In this document: positions 35,043 through 43,218 of the stretch, one piece after another
Layout of the letters: the number at the start of each line of letters is the position of its first letter
Position numbering within the stretch: position 1 is the first letter of the stretch
Assembly (NCBI GenBank): GCA_003243425.1
Contig: QFQP01000029.1
Span: forward strand, 31,074-95,073
Length of the DNA: 64,000 nt
Direction: 5' to 3'
Source of the DNA: Archangium gephyra
GTDB lineage: Bacteria; Myxococcota; Myxococcia; Myxococcales; Myxococcaceae
Notes under the pieces: model-generated
Seen by the model: the letters and a program-made list of their open reading frames with translations, nothing else
What the model was told of the DNA's origin: nothing
The model's database searches: none
Made by a program: the position numbers and the translations under genes

Positions 35043-36524
35043 TCAGCGCGGCGAGGTGGGCAGCCGCACCGAGAACCGCGCGCCCTGACCTTCGGTGGAC
35101 TCGAGGGCCACGGTGCCTCCCATGCGGTGCACGGTGCCGCGGACGATGGCGAGGCCGATGCCCGAGCTGGTGGGGTCATCGGTCATGCGCTGGAACAACT
35201 CCCAGACGCGCGTCTGCTGGGTCGCGGGAATTCCAGGCCCGCGATCGATGACGTCGATGATCACGCTGCCGTCGACCTGCCGCGTACGCACGTCGATCGG
35301 CTCGCCGTTCGGCGCACCGTACTTGATGGCGTTGGTGAGCAGGTTCTGCAGCACCTGTCGCAGGCCCGTCGCCGAACAGTCGAGCCTGGGGAAGGGCAGC
35401 TCGAGGTTGATGGGCACGTGCCGCGGGTTGTCGAGGAGCTGAATGACGTCCCTGATGACGACCTCGAGATCGAGCGTCTGCACGTCGTCGCGGGGGCCGT
35501 TCACCGAGCGCGAGTAGCTCAGCAGTGCGTCGACCAGCAGGTGCATGCGCGCGACGCGCGTGTCCATCAACCGGAGGTTCTCCTTCACCGACGCGGTGAC
35601 GCCGTCTCCGAGGTCGTCTTCCACGAACTGCAGCAGGCTCGCGAACGCGCGCAGCGGGGCCTTCAGGTCGTGGGAGGCCATGTACGCGAAGCGATCGAGC
35701 TCGGCGTTGCGGGTCTCGAGCTGGGTCTGGGTCTCGCGCATGGCGTGAACGTCGGCCTGCGAGCCGTAGTACTTGGTGACCTTTTTCCCGCTCTCGCGGA
35801 AGGGCACGGCGCGCATCAGGTGCCAGCGGTAGTTGCCGCGAGACCCGTGCCGCAGCCGCACGTTGGCCTCGAAGTGTCGTTCGGACTTCACCGCCTCGAG
35901 CCAGCTCTGGCGAACGGCGTCGAGGTCTTCGGGGTGCACCTGGTTGAGCCAGCCCACCCCCAGCAGCTCGCTGGCCGGCACGCCGAAGTAGTCGACCATC
36001 TGCCGGCTGACCCACGTGAACGCGCCCGGAGGATCGGCGGTGAACATCTGCACCGGCACCGACTCGGACAGGAACTGCAGCTCGCTCGACAGGCGCTGAC
36101 TGGCGACCGCCTGCTGCCGCGTTCGCACCAGGGTTCGCACGCGCGCCAGCAGCTCGGCGTCGTCGTACGGCTTGGCGACGTAGTCGTTCGCGCCGACCGC
36201 CAGCGCATCGGTGAGGTCCTGCTTCGAGCCGCGCACCGTCAGCATCAGGATCGGCAACGACACCTCGTCGTGCAGCTCGCGAATGAAGCGGCAGGTGTCG
36301 AGACCCGACACGCCGGGCATCTGCCAGTCGAGCAGAATGAGATCCGGCGCGGGGTCGGTGGCGAGCCGCTCGAGCAGCACGGCGCCTTCGTGGAGCACTT
36401 CGACTTCGTGGAATCGGCCGAGCAACGCCTGGGTGCGCTGGGCCTCGGCAAGGCTGTCGTCGACGATCCACACGCGACCGCTGGCTGAGGAGGGGGCTCG
36501 CGACGTCATGCGGGAATGTCTCAC
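35043..36524 (-). CDS. hybrid sensor kinase (receiver-PAS-HisKA-HATPase)
   Basis: 493 aa from the GTG at 36524; GGAG six bases upstream and a one-base overlap with the cheB stop (TAGTG) favour it over the ATG at 36509. The N-terminal receiver (VWIVDDS, ILLDWQMPG, AKPYD) is intact. A PAS domain follows (about 155-275: VPVQMFTADPPGAFTWVSR, LLGVGWLNQVHPED). The kinase has MASHDLKAPLRAF (phospho-His), LLTNAIKYGA, DRGPGIP and GIGLAIV. Phosphorylation at the N-terminus would regulate the kinase. It ends the chemosensory operon, so it may be a phosphorelay output. Confidence 0.93.
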   Translation of the reverse strand: MRHSRMTSRAPSSASGRVWIVDDSLAEAQRTQALLGRFHEVEVLHEGAVLLERLATDPAPDLILLDWQMPGVSGLDTCRFIRELHDEVSLPILMLTVRGSKQDLTDALAVGANDYVAKPYDDAELLARVRTLVRTRQQAVASQRLSSELQFLSESVPVQMFTADPPGAFTWVSRQMVDYFGVPASELLGVGWLNQVHPEDLDAVRQSWLEAVKSERHFEANVRLRHGSRGNYRWHLMRAVPFRESGKKVTKYYGSQADVHAMRETQTQLETRNAELDRFAYMASHDLKAPLRAFASLLQFVEDDLGDGVTASVKENLRLMDTRVARMHLLVDALLSYSRSVNGPRDDVQTLDLEVVIRDVIQLLDNPRHVPINLELPFPRLDCSATGLRQVLQNLLTNAIKYGAPNGEPIDVRTRQVDGSVIIDVIDRGPGIPATQQTRVWELFQRMTDDPTSSGIGLAIVRGTVHRMGGTVALESTEGQGARFSVRLPTSPR

Positions 36525-37546
36525 TATAGACTCCGGAGAATTTCGCCAGCCATGGCGTCGATGGCCGCTTCGCCGCTCGACAGCCGCGCCTCTTTCACCG
36601 CGCGCGGCATGCCGTACACCACGCAGGAGCTCTCGGCCTCGACGAGCACGCGCCCGCCCGCAGCGACGAGGGTGCGCGCCCCGGCAAGTCCGTCGTCACC
36701 CATGCCGGTCAGCACCACGCCGAGCGCTCGACCGCCGTAGACCCGCGCTGCCGACTCGAAGAGCACGTTGACCGACGGGAAATAGGTCGCCGCTTCGGGT
36801 TCGCGGTGCACGCGCACCGTGCCGCGCTCGACGCTCAGGTGCATGCCGCCGCGCGCCAGCACCGCGTCACCGGGGCCAAATGCCGCACCGGTTCTCGCTT
36901 CGGACACGCGGAGCGGCGAGACGCGATCGAGGCGGCGCGCGAGGGCTTCGGTGTGCTCGCCGGGAATGTGCAGCGCGATCGCCAGCGGCACGGGCAGGGT
37001 GGCGGGCAGCCGTGAGAGCAGCTCCGAGAGCGCCTGCGGCCCACCCGTGGAGACCCCGACCACGATGACGTCGGCCCGCTGGTGCTGCACCGGCGGGGGA
37101 GCGGGCTGCGCGGGTGAACCGTCGAGCACCGGTCGCCGCGCGCTCGCCGCGCCGACGACGCCTTCGACCAGCGGGCGGGCGATCTCGTACAGCCTGTCGG
37201 TCGCCAGCGCGGTCGGCTTGACCACGATGTCGACGGCCCCGAGCTGCAGCGCCTCGACCGCCAGCTCGCTGTTCTCTTCCGACGAGGTGACGAGCACCAC
37301 ACGCGGCGGCCGCTCATGGGACGCGAGGGTCTTGAGCACGCCGAGGCCGTCGAGGTTCGGCATCATCAGGTCGAGCGTCACCACGTCGGGGTTCAGCAGC
37401 GCGATCTTCTCGAGCGCCTCGAGCCCGTCGTGGGCGGTGCCCACCACTTCGATGCGCGGGTCGGCGTCGAGCGACAGCCGCAGCACCTTCCGCGTGAACG
37501 CCGAGTCGTCGACCACCAGCACGCGCACGAGTGCACGCTCGCTCAT
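36524..37546 (-). CDS. cheB: chemotaxis protein-glutamate methylesterase CheB
   Basis: 340 aa. Receiver 8-125 with phospho-Asp in VVTLDLMMPNLDG and K in VVKPTAL. Methylesterase domain about 160-340 with Ser in VGVSTGGPQ, His in ALHIPGEH and Asp in TGMGDDG: the complete triad. It removes methyl groups from or deamidates MCP glutamates. ATG overlaps the cheR stop by 4 nt, and the downstream hybrid kinase starts in its stop codon. Confidence 0.96.
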   Translation of the reverse strand: MSERALVRVLVVDDSAFTRKVLRLSLDADPRIEVVGTAHDGLEALEKIALLNPDVVTLDLMMPNLDGLGVLKTLASHERPPRVVLVTSSEENSELAVEALQLGAVDIVVKPTALATDRLYEIARPLVEGVVGAASARRPVLDGSPAQPAPPPVQHQRADVIVVGVSTGGPQALSELLSRLPATLPVPLAIALHIPGEHTEALARRLDRVSPLRVSEARTGAAFGPGDAVLARGGMHLSVERGTVRVHREPEAATYFPSVNVLFESAARVYGGRALGVVLTGMGDDGLAGARTLVAAGGRVLVEAESSCVVYGMPRAVKEARLSSGEAAIDAMAGEILRSL

Positions 37547-38358
37547 GACGGCTTCCTGTAGAGGAACACCTGATCGATCTCCTGACAGTCGAGCCCGGAT
37601 CCGAAGCGGAGCAGCGACTCGGCGACCCCCACGAAGAGAACGCCGCCGGGCCGCAGCGCGCGCGTCAGCGACTGCACGACGCGCGCGGCCGTCTCGTCAC
37701 TGAAATAGATGAGCACGTTGCGGCACAGAATGACGTCGCACGAGCCGGGCGGCATCGGCGTGGGGTCTGCGAGGTTGATGCGCTGCCAGTTGACGGCGTC
37801 ACGCAGCCGCTCGTCGATGGTCGCCCCGCGTTCCGTCGACCTCAGCCACCGCGTCGAGTACTCCGAGCTGCTCGATTCGCGCAGGGAGCGCGCGCCGAAG
37901 GTGCCCGACCTGGCCCGCGCCAACGCTCGGGAGCTGATGTCGCTGCCGATGAGCTCGACCTGGTCGAGGAGCTGACGCTCGGCGAGCAGCATGGCGAGCG
38001 TGTACGGCTCTTCACCCGTCGAGCAGGCGGCGGACCACACGCGCGGCCGGCGGCCCGACGCGACGACCGGCGGGAGCAGGCGATCGACGATGACCTCGAG
38101 CGGCTTGAGCTCGCGGAAGAAGAAGGTCTCGTTGACCACCAGCACGTCGACGAGGCGCTCGAGTTCGACGGCGCCGGCTTCGTCGTAACGGAGGAAGTAG
38201 TAGTAATCGAGCAACGACCCGAAGCCGGCTTCTTCGGCGCGGGCGGTGACGCGCGTGAGGAACAGGTCGCGTTCGTCGGGGCCGTAGTGAAGCCCGGCGC
38301 GCGACTCCACGAGCGTCTTCAAGATGGTGAACAGCGGCTGCGACGCGTCGATGCTCAC
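37543..38358 (-). CDS. cheR: chemotaxis protein methyltransferase CheR
   Basis: 271 aa, GTG start. N-terminal helical domain, then SAM-binding VWSAACSTGEEPYTLAMLL and the C-terminal CDVILCRNVLIYFSDE, typical of CheR. It methylates receptor glutamates with SAM. The gene follows the HEAT gene by one base and overlaps cheB by 4 nt, so the adaptation pair is made together. Confidence 0.96.
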   Translation of the reverse strand: MSIDASQPLFTILKTLVESRAGLHYGPDERDLFLTRVTARAEEAGFGSLLDYYYFLRYDEAGAVELERLVDVLVVNETFFFRELKPLEVIVDRLLPPVVASGRRPRVWSAACSTGEEPYTLAMLLAERQLLDQVELIGSDISSRALARARSGTFGARSLRESSSSEYSTRWLRSTERGATIDERLRDAVNWQRINLADPTPMPPGSCDVILCRNVLIYFSDETAARVVQSLTRALRPGGVLFVGVAESLLRFGSGLDCQEIDQVFLYRKPS

Positions 38359-38359
38359 G

Positions 38360-40708
38360 TCAGCGGCTCACGAGAATCGAACAGAGCTGGCGCACACCGG
38401 CATCGACGTCGGTGTCGGCCACGGCGGCGACCTCGGCGAGCGCGCGTGGCTCGCGGCTGGCGGCGAGCGCGGCGGCGGCGGCCTTGCGCGCGGCGATGGT
38501 ACCCTTCGAGAGCACGTGCAACAGCCCGTCGCGGGCGTCCGCGTCGCGCAGGCGAGAGAGTGAAGCGGCCAGCATCGGGGCCAGTGAATCGTCGGCGCCC
38601 AGCAGCGAGCGCGTCAGCTGCGCGACCCGGTGCGGCGCCGGCTGCGAGAGCAACGCCAGCGCACGGTCTCGCCAGCCTGCCTTCTGCGCGAGGCCGATCA
38701 GCGCGAGCGTCGCCCCCGCGAGCGGCAACGTTCCAAGAAAGCCCGCGGCGGCCGAGGCGACGTCTTCATCGGCGTCGTCGAGCGCACGGTGGAGCACCGC
38801 CAGCGCCGAGTCGGGGGCGTGCTCGGCGAGCGCCGACAGCGCGAGCAACCGCGTCGGCGCCGAGTCGCTCGTCGCGGCGGCGATCAACATGCGCACCGAC
38901 TCGGGGTGCCTCGAGAGCCCCAGACCGATCACCGCGGCGCGTTGCATCTCGACGTCGGGGTTGGTGGCCGCGTCGCGCAGCGCCTTCTGGGCGTGGGGGC
39001 TCTGGAGGTGCGAGAGCGCTTCGACCGCGGCGACGCGCACCTGGCCTGCGGGGTCTTCGAGCAACGCGGCGATGGCCTCGGCCGACGCTTCGTCTTCCCG
39101 GCGACCGAGCGCCTGCGTGGCGAAGTAGCGAACCCACGCGTTCACGTCGCTCAAGCCTTCGCGCAGCCTGACTTCGATACGGTCTTCCCGGAGCACCGAG
39201 TTGCCGAGCGCGCGCATGGCCGCCGAGCGCACCTTGTCCTGCGTGTCGTGTGAGGCCCCCAGCATTGCGTCAACGGCAGCCGGGTCTTCGAAGAGCGCGA
39301 GCCCCTGCAGCGCGGCCTCACGAATGGTGACGTCGTCGTCTGCGAGCGCGGTGACCAGCACCGGCAGCGCCTCGGGAAAGCCGAAGTACCCGAGAATCTG
39401 AATCGCGCTGCGGCGCACGGCCGGGCGAACGTCGCCGGCGGTCTCGAGCGCCAACCGCTGCGCCCGGGTGCTACCCAGCGACTGGATCGCGGCCGTGGCG
39501 GCCTGCACCACGCGGCGGTTCGGGTCTGCGAGCTGCTCGAACAACTCAGGGAGCGCGTCGACGGCGGCCATGCGGCCCAGCGCAGTGCAGGCGGCGGCAC
39601 GAACCGAGGCGTCTTCGTCGTCGAGGCAGCCGATGACCTCGGCCAGCGCGCTGCTGCGCTGAACGATGGGCAACAACACCAGCCGCCTCGCGCTGCTGCC
39701 GTCAGCCAGCGCGCCACGCACCACGCCGTCGGCCTGCGCGCCCAGCCGTTTCAGCGCCGCCGCAGCCGCGACCGGGGTCTCGCCGCCGACGTCCAGCAGG
39801 GGCCTGAGCGCCGCCGCCGCGTCTTCTGCGCCGATGGAGCCCAGCAGCGAAGCGAGCGCTATCTGCTCGTCGGCCCTGGCCGTCGAGAGCGCGCGGCTGA
39901 GGCGCTGTGTGGCACTGGCTTCGATGCGGCTGGCCTTGAGCGCCGCGTGAACGGCCTCGTCGGTGCCGTAGCGTTCGCGGTGCACCTGTTCGAGCTCGGC
40001 CAGTGCCAACGCAGCCACGCGAGAGACGGACTCACTTGGGTGAGACAGCAGCTTCGCCAAGGGGCCCACGGCGGCTGATTCGCCGGTGCGGCCCAGTGCA
40101 CGCGCGGCCTCGAGCTGGTGCAGTTGATCGCCCGCCAGCTCGGCGAGCGCGGGAATGGCGCGGGCGTCACCCAGCCGGCCCAGCACGTCGATGGCCGGGA
40201 AGACGCGGAAGAAGTTGTTGCTGCGTGCCGCCCCGATGAGCGCGTCGATGGCCGCCGGGCTGCCGATGCGGCCGAGCCCTTCGATGGCCGCCACCGCCAC
40301 GTTGTCGTCGGCGTGGGCTGCGAGCGGCGCGAGGCGCTCGAGGGCCCTGGGCGTGCCGCGGCGACCGAGCACCTGCGCCACGTCAGCCACCACCGCGGGG
40401 TCGGGCTCGTCAGCGAGCGGCGCGATGGCCGGCAGCACGTCACCGGAGTTGGCCACCAGCGCGTCGACGGTCGCCGCGATGCGCGCTTCGTCATCGCGGC
40501 GTGAACGCAGGGCCTCGACGAGCGCGGGCACGGCCGCCTGCCCGAGCTCACCGAGGGCGCGCACCACGTCGCGACGAACGGCCCAGCTCGGCTCACCCAG
40601 CCGCGCGACGAGCGCGTCGACCTGTCGGCCCGCCAGCAGCGTCGCGACTTCGCGGGCGCGCTCCTGCTCGGCGGTGGTGAGCGCGACGGCGCCCGAACGG
40701 CGGGTCAT
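38360..40708 (-). CDS. HEAT-repeat scaffold protein of the chemosensory operon
   Basis: 782 aa, ATG overlapping the MCP stop. Almost the whole protein is HEAT/PBS-lyase-type helical repeats of about 30 residues (for example VRRDVVRALGELGQAAVPALVEAL, AVAAIEGLGRIGSPAAIDALIGAA, VRAAACTALGRMAAVDALPELF), roughly 22-24 copies. HEAT solenoids bind proteins. In the Myxococcus xanthus Che7 system a HEAT-like protein is a partner of the CheY, so this may be the operon's output binder; the similarity is by layout only. Confidence 0.9.
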   Translation of the reverse strand: MTRRSGAVALTTAEQERAREVATLLAGRQVDALVARLGEPSWAVRRDVVRALGELGQAAVPALVEALRSRRDDEARIAATVDALVANSGDVLPAIAPLADEPDPAVVADVAQVLGRRGTPRALERLAPLAAHADDNVAVAAIEGLGRIGSPAAIDALIGAARSNNFFRVFPAIDVLGRLGDARAIPALAELAGDQLHQLEAARALGRTGESAAVGPLAKLLSHPSESVSRVAALALAELEQVHRERYGTDEAVHAALKASRIEASATQRLSRALSTARADEQIALASLLGSIGAEDAAAALRPLLDVGGETPVAAAAALKRLGAQADGVVRGALADGSSARRLVLLPIVQRSSALAEVIGCLDDEDASVRAAACTALGRMAAVDALPELFEQLADPNRRVVQAATAAIQSLGSTRAQRLALETAGDVRPAVRRSAIQILGYFGFPEALPVLVTALADDDVTIREAALQGLALFEDPAAVDAMLGASHDTQDKVRSAAMRALGNSVLREDRIEVRLREGLSDVNAWVRYFATQALGRREDEASAEAIAALLEDPAGQVRVAAVEALSHLQSPHAQKALRDAATNPDVEMQRAAVIGLGLSRHPESVRMLIAAATSDSAPTRLLALSALAEHAPDSALAVLHRALDDADEDVASAAAGFLGTLPLAGATLALIGLAQKAGWRDRALALLSQPAPHRVAQLTRSLLGADDSLAPMLAASLSRLRDADARDGLLHVLSKGTIAARKAAAAALAASREPRALAEVAAVADTDVDAGVRQLCSILVSR

Positions 40709-42774
40709 GCCGGCTCCGCCTCGGGGGGCGAACGTCGCAACGCGTCGGTCTGGGCGCGAACCGAATGCGACAGCGCGGCGATGGCGGTCGCCTGTTCTGC
40801 CGTGGCCTGGCTGGCGGCCTTCGTCGCGCGGTGCACCTCCTGCGCGTCCTTCACGAGTGAGGCCACTTCCCGTGCCTGCACCGCGGCGTGGTTCTTCAGG
40901 TCGGCGCCGAGGCGGGCGACAGAGCGCGCGACGGCTTCGATCTCCTTCGATGCCTTGGCCTGCTCTGCGACGCCACGCGCCGTCTGCAGCGACTGGGTCC
41001 GCGCGTCCTGCATGGCGGTGGCGACCTCCGACGCGCCCCTGGCCTGTTCAGTCAGCCCGGTCACCGAGCGCTGGAGCGCCTGGAGGACCTCGCGGCTCGC
41101 GCCGAGCTCGGTGGCCAGCGCGCGGGTCTGGGTGGCCATCGCCGCCGTCGTCTGCTGGGTGAGCGTGCGCTGCCGAAGCGACGACCTGGCCAGCTGCGCC
41201 GAGGCCGCGGCCTGCTCTTCCATGGCCCGGCTGATGCGGCCGGCGCCCTCGGTGAGCTGCGCGTTGGTCTTGACGACGTCACGCAGCGCGCGGGCCTGCT
41301 CGACGGTGGCCTCGCGCGTCTGCCTCGCCATCAAGCGCATCTCCGAGGCGCCCTTGGTGAGGCTCTGCGTGGTCTGTGATTGCTCGGCGACGTTGCGCGC
41401 GATGGCCCTGGTCTCGTCGTTCAATCGCGTCGCGCTGCGGCCGAGCAGGGTGACGGCCTGGCTCTGTTCGTCCGACGCGCGCTCCACGTCGCGCACCGAG
41501 GTGGCGACCTCCGCGATGCCGCCCAGAATCGAGTTGAGCGCCTCGCCGGCGCTCTCGGCCAGCCGCGAGCCTTCCTCCGCCGCCCGCGCGTTCTCGGTCG
41601 AAGCACCGACGGCTTCGCGCGCGCTCTGTTGCAGGCCGCGCACGATCTTCGCCACGTCGCCGCTGGCCGTCGCGGCGCGATCTGCGAGCGCACGGATCTC
41701 TTCGGCCACCACCGCAAAGCCGCGCCCGTGATCTCCTGCGCGCGCCGCTTCGATGCTCGCGTTGAGCGAGAGCAGGTTGGTGCGGTCGGCGATGAGGTTG
41801 ATGGTCTGCACGATGTCGCCGATCTCCTCGACGCGGCGATCCATCTCCTTCATCACCACGGCCGACGCGCTGATGGAGTCACGAATGGTGGTCAGGCCGG
41901 TGATCGACTTGCGCACCGTCACGCCGCCATCACGCGCGAGCTGCGAGACGCGCTCGGTGGTCTTGCTGGCGTTCTGCACGATGCCCACGATGCGGCGGTT
42001 CGAGGCGTCGAGCTCGGCGGTGGAGTTCGCCGCGGTGGCCGCCAGCGCCGCCAGCTGCTCGGCGCTCTGCGAAACCGACAACGACGTGCGCGCCGTCTGC
42101 TCGATGGCGCTGGCGTTGGCTTCGACGGTGGCGGCGTTCTTCTCGGCAGTGGCCGCAACCTCTTCGACCGACGCGGCCAGCTCTTCGGCGACCGAGGCGT
42201 TGGCCGCGATGCTGGCGTCGAGGCTCCTCGCCTGCGTGGCCACGTCTTTGACCGAGCGCGCCATCTGCTCGGCGGTCGCGGAGGTCTCTTCGATGGCGCT
42301 GGCCATCTCGGCGGCATCGGTGACCACCGCGTCGAGCGCGGTGCTGACCGAGGTGATGCCGGTGGTCATGCCGGTGACCTGATCGGCCGAGGCCTTCGAA
42401 TCGGCCGACAGCCGCGTGATGCCCCGGGCCATCTCCTCGATGGTGGTGGCGACCTCTTCGATGGCGGCTGCCATGCTCTCGCCGCGGGCGGCGATGTCAC
42501 GCACGTTGGCGCTGCTCTCGGTCGACGACGCGGCGAGCTGCTCTGACGCGCTGGCCAGCTCGTTGACCGCGCCGTCGACCAGCGTCGTCAGCGAGTTGAC
42601 CTGCTCGAGCGACGCGGCGGTCGATTCGATGGTGTTGGCCACCACGGCGGCGTTCTTCTGCGAGGCCGCGACCGAGGCCGCGAGCTCCTGGAGCCCGCCT
42701 GCGGTCGACTCGAGGTCGGCCAGAACATCGTCGTTGCGTGGTGCGGTCGCGCGCTTCGCTTTTCGGGTAGCCAT
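40705..42774 (-). CDS. soluble methyl-accepting chemotaxis protein
   Basis: 689 aa with no membrane helix. The conserved signalling tip lies near residues 310-360: IGDIVQTINLIADRTNLLSLNASIEAARAGDHGRGFAVVAEEIRALADRAATAS. On both sides it has very long Ala/Ser/Glu/Gln-rich heptad coiled coils with no PAS, GAF or HAMP domain. It would be a cytoplasmic receptor, like FrzCD of myxobacteria. Candidate methylation sites of EE/QE type are scattered through the coil, e.g. AIEEVATTIEEMA. Ligand input is not evident from sequence. Confidence 0.93.
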   Translation of the reverse strand: MATRKAKRATAPRNDDVLADLESTAGGLQELAASVAASQKNAAVVANTIESTAASLEQVNSLTTLVDGAVNELASASEQLAASSTESSANVRDIAARGESMAAAIEEVATTIEEMARGITRLSADSKASADQVTGMTTGITSVSTALDAVVTDAAEMASAIEETSATAEQMARSVKDVATQARSLDASIAANASVAEELAASVEEVAATAEKNAATVEANASAIEQTARTSLSVSQSAEQLAALAATAANSTAELDASNRRIVGIVQNASKTTERVSQLARDGGVTVRKSITGLTTIRDSISASAVVMKEMDRRVEEIGDIVQTINLIADRTNLLSLNASIEAARAGDHGRGFAVVAEEIRALADRAATASGDVAKIVRGLQQSAREAVGASTENARAAEEGSRLAESAGEALNSILGGIAEVATSVRDVERASDEQSQAVTLLGRSATRLNDETRAIARNVAEQSQTTQSLTKGASEMRLMARQTREATVEQARALRDVVKTNAQLTEGAGRISRAMEEQAAASAQLARSSLRQRTLTQQTTAAMATQTRALATELGASREVLQALQRSVTGLTEQARGASEVATAMQDARTQSLQTARGVAEQAKASKEIEAVARSVARLGADLKNHAAVQAREVASLVKDAQEVHRATKAASQATAEQATAIAALSHSVRAQTDALRRSPPEAEPA

Positions 42775-42786
42775 GAGGAGCTCTTT

Positions 42787-43218
42787 TCAGGGGAGCGTTT
42801 CGTTGCCGATGACGCGGTCGAGGTCGATGCGGAGCACGAGCCGTTTGCCGGCTTGCGCGACGTCACGAACGAAGCCCTGCGACTGCCGCGCGAGGACTTC
42901 AGGAGGCGGGTGGAACTCGGAGTCTTCGATGCGCAGCACGTCGCGCGCTTGATCGGCCAGCAGCGCCAGCGTGCGCCCGCCGGTACGCACCACGATGAAG
43001 CGCGAGTCGATGGTGTGGGCGATGGGCGGCAGGCCGAAGCGCGCGCGGAGATCGAGCAACGGGATCGCCTGCCCGCGCACCTGCACCAGGCCCGCGACCC
43101 AGGGGTTCGAGCCGGGCACCGGCGTGACCCGCGTGAACGACTCCATCTGCGCGACGTCGCTCGCAGGCAGCACGTACTCGGCATCACCGACGCGGAAGAC
43201 CACGTGCAGCGTCTTCAT
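42787..43218 (-). CDS. cheW: coupling protein CheW
   Basis: 143 aa, one CheW-type SH3-like fold: VVFRVGDAEYVLPASDVAQMESF, PWVAGLVQVRGQAIPLLDLRARFG. It connects the soluble receptor to CheA. ATG overlaps the cheA stop by 4 nt and there are 12 bp to the receptor gene. Confidence 0.93.
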   Translation of the reverse strand: MKTLHVVFRVGDAEYVLPASDVAQMESFTRVTPVPGSNPWVAGLVQVRGQAIPLLDLRARFGLPPIAHTIDSRFIVVRTGGRTLALLADQARDVLRIEDSEFHPPPEVLARQSQGFVRDVAQAGKRLVLRIDLDRVIGNETLP

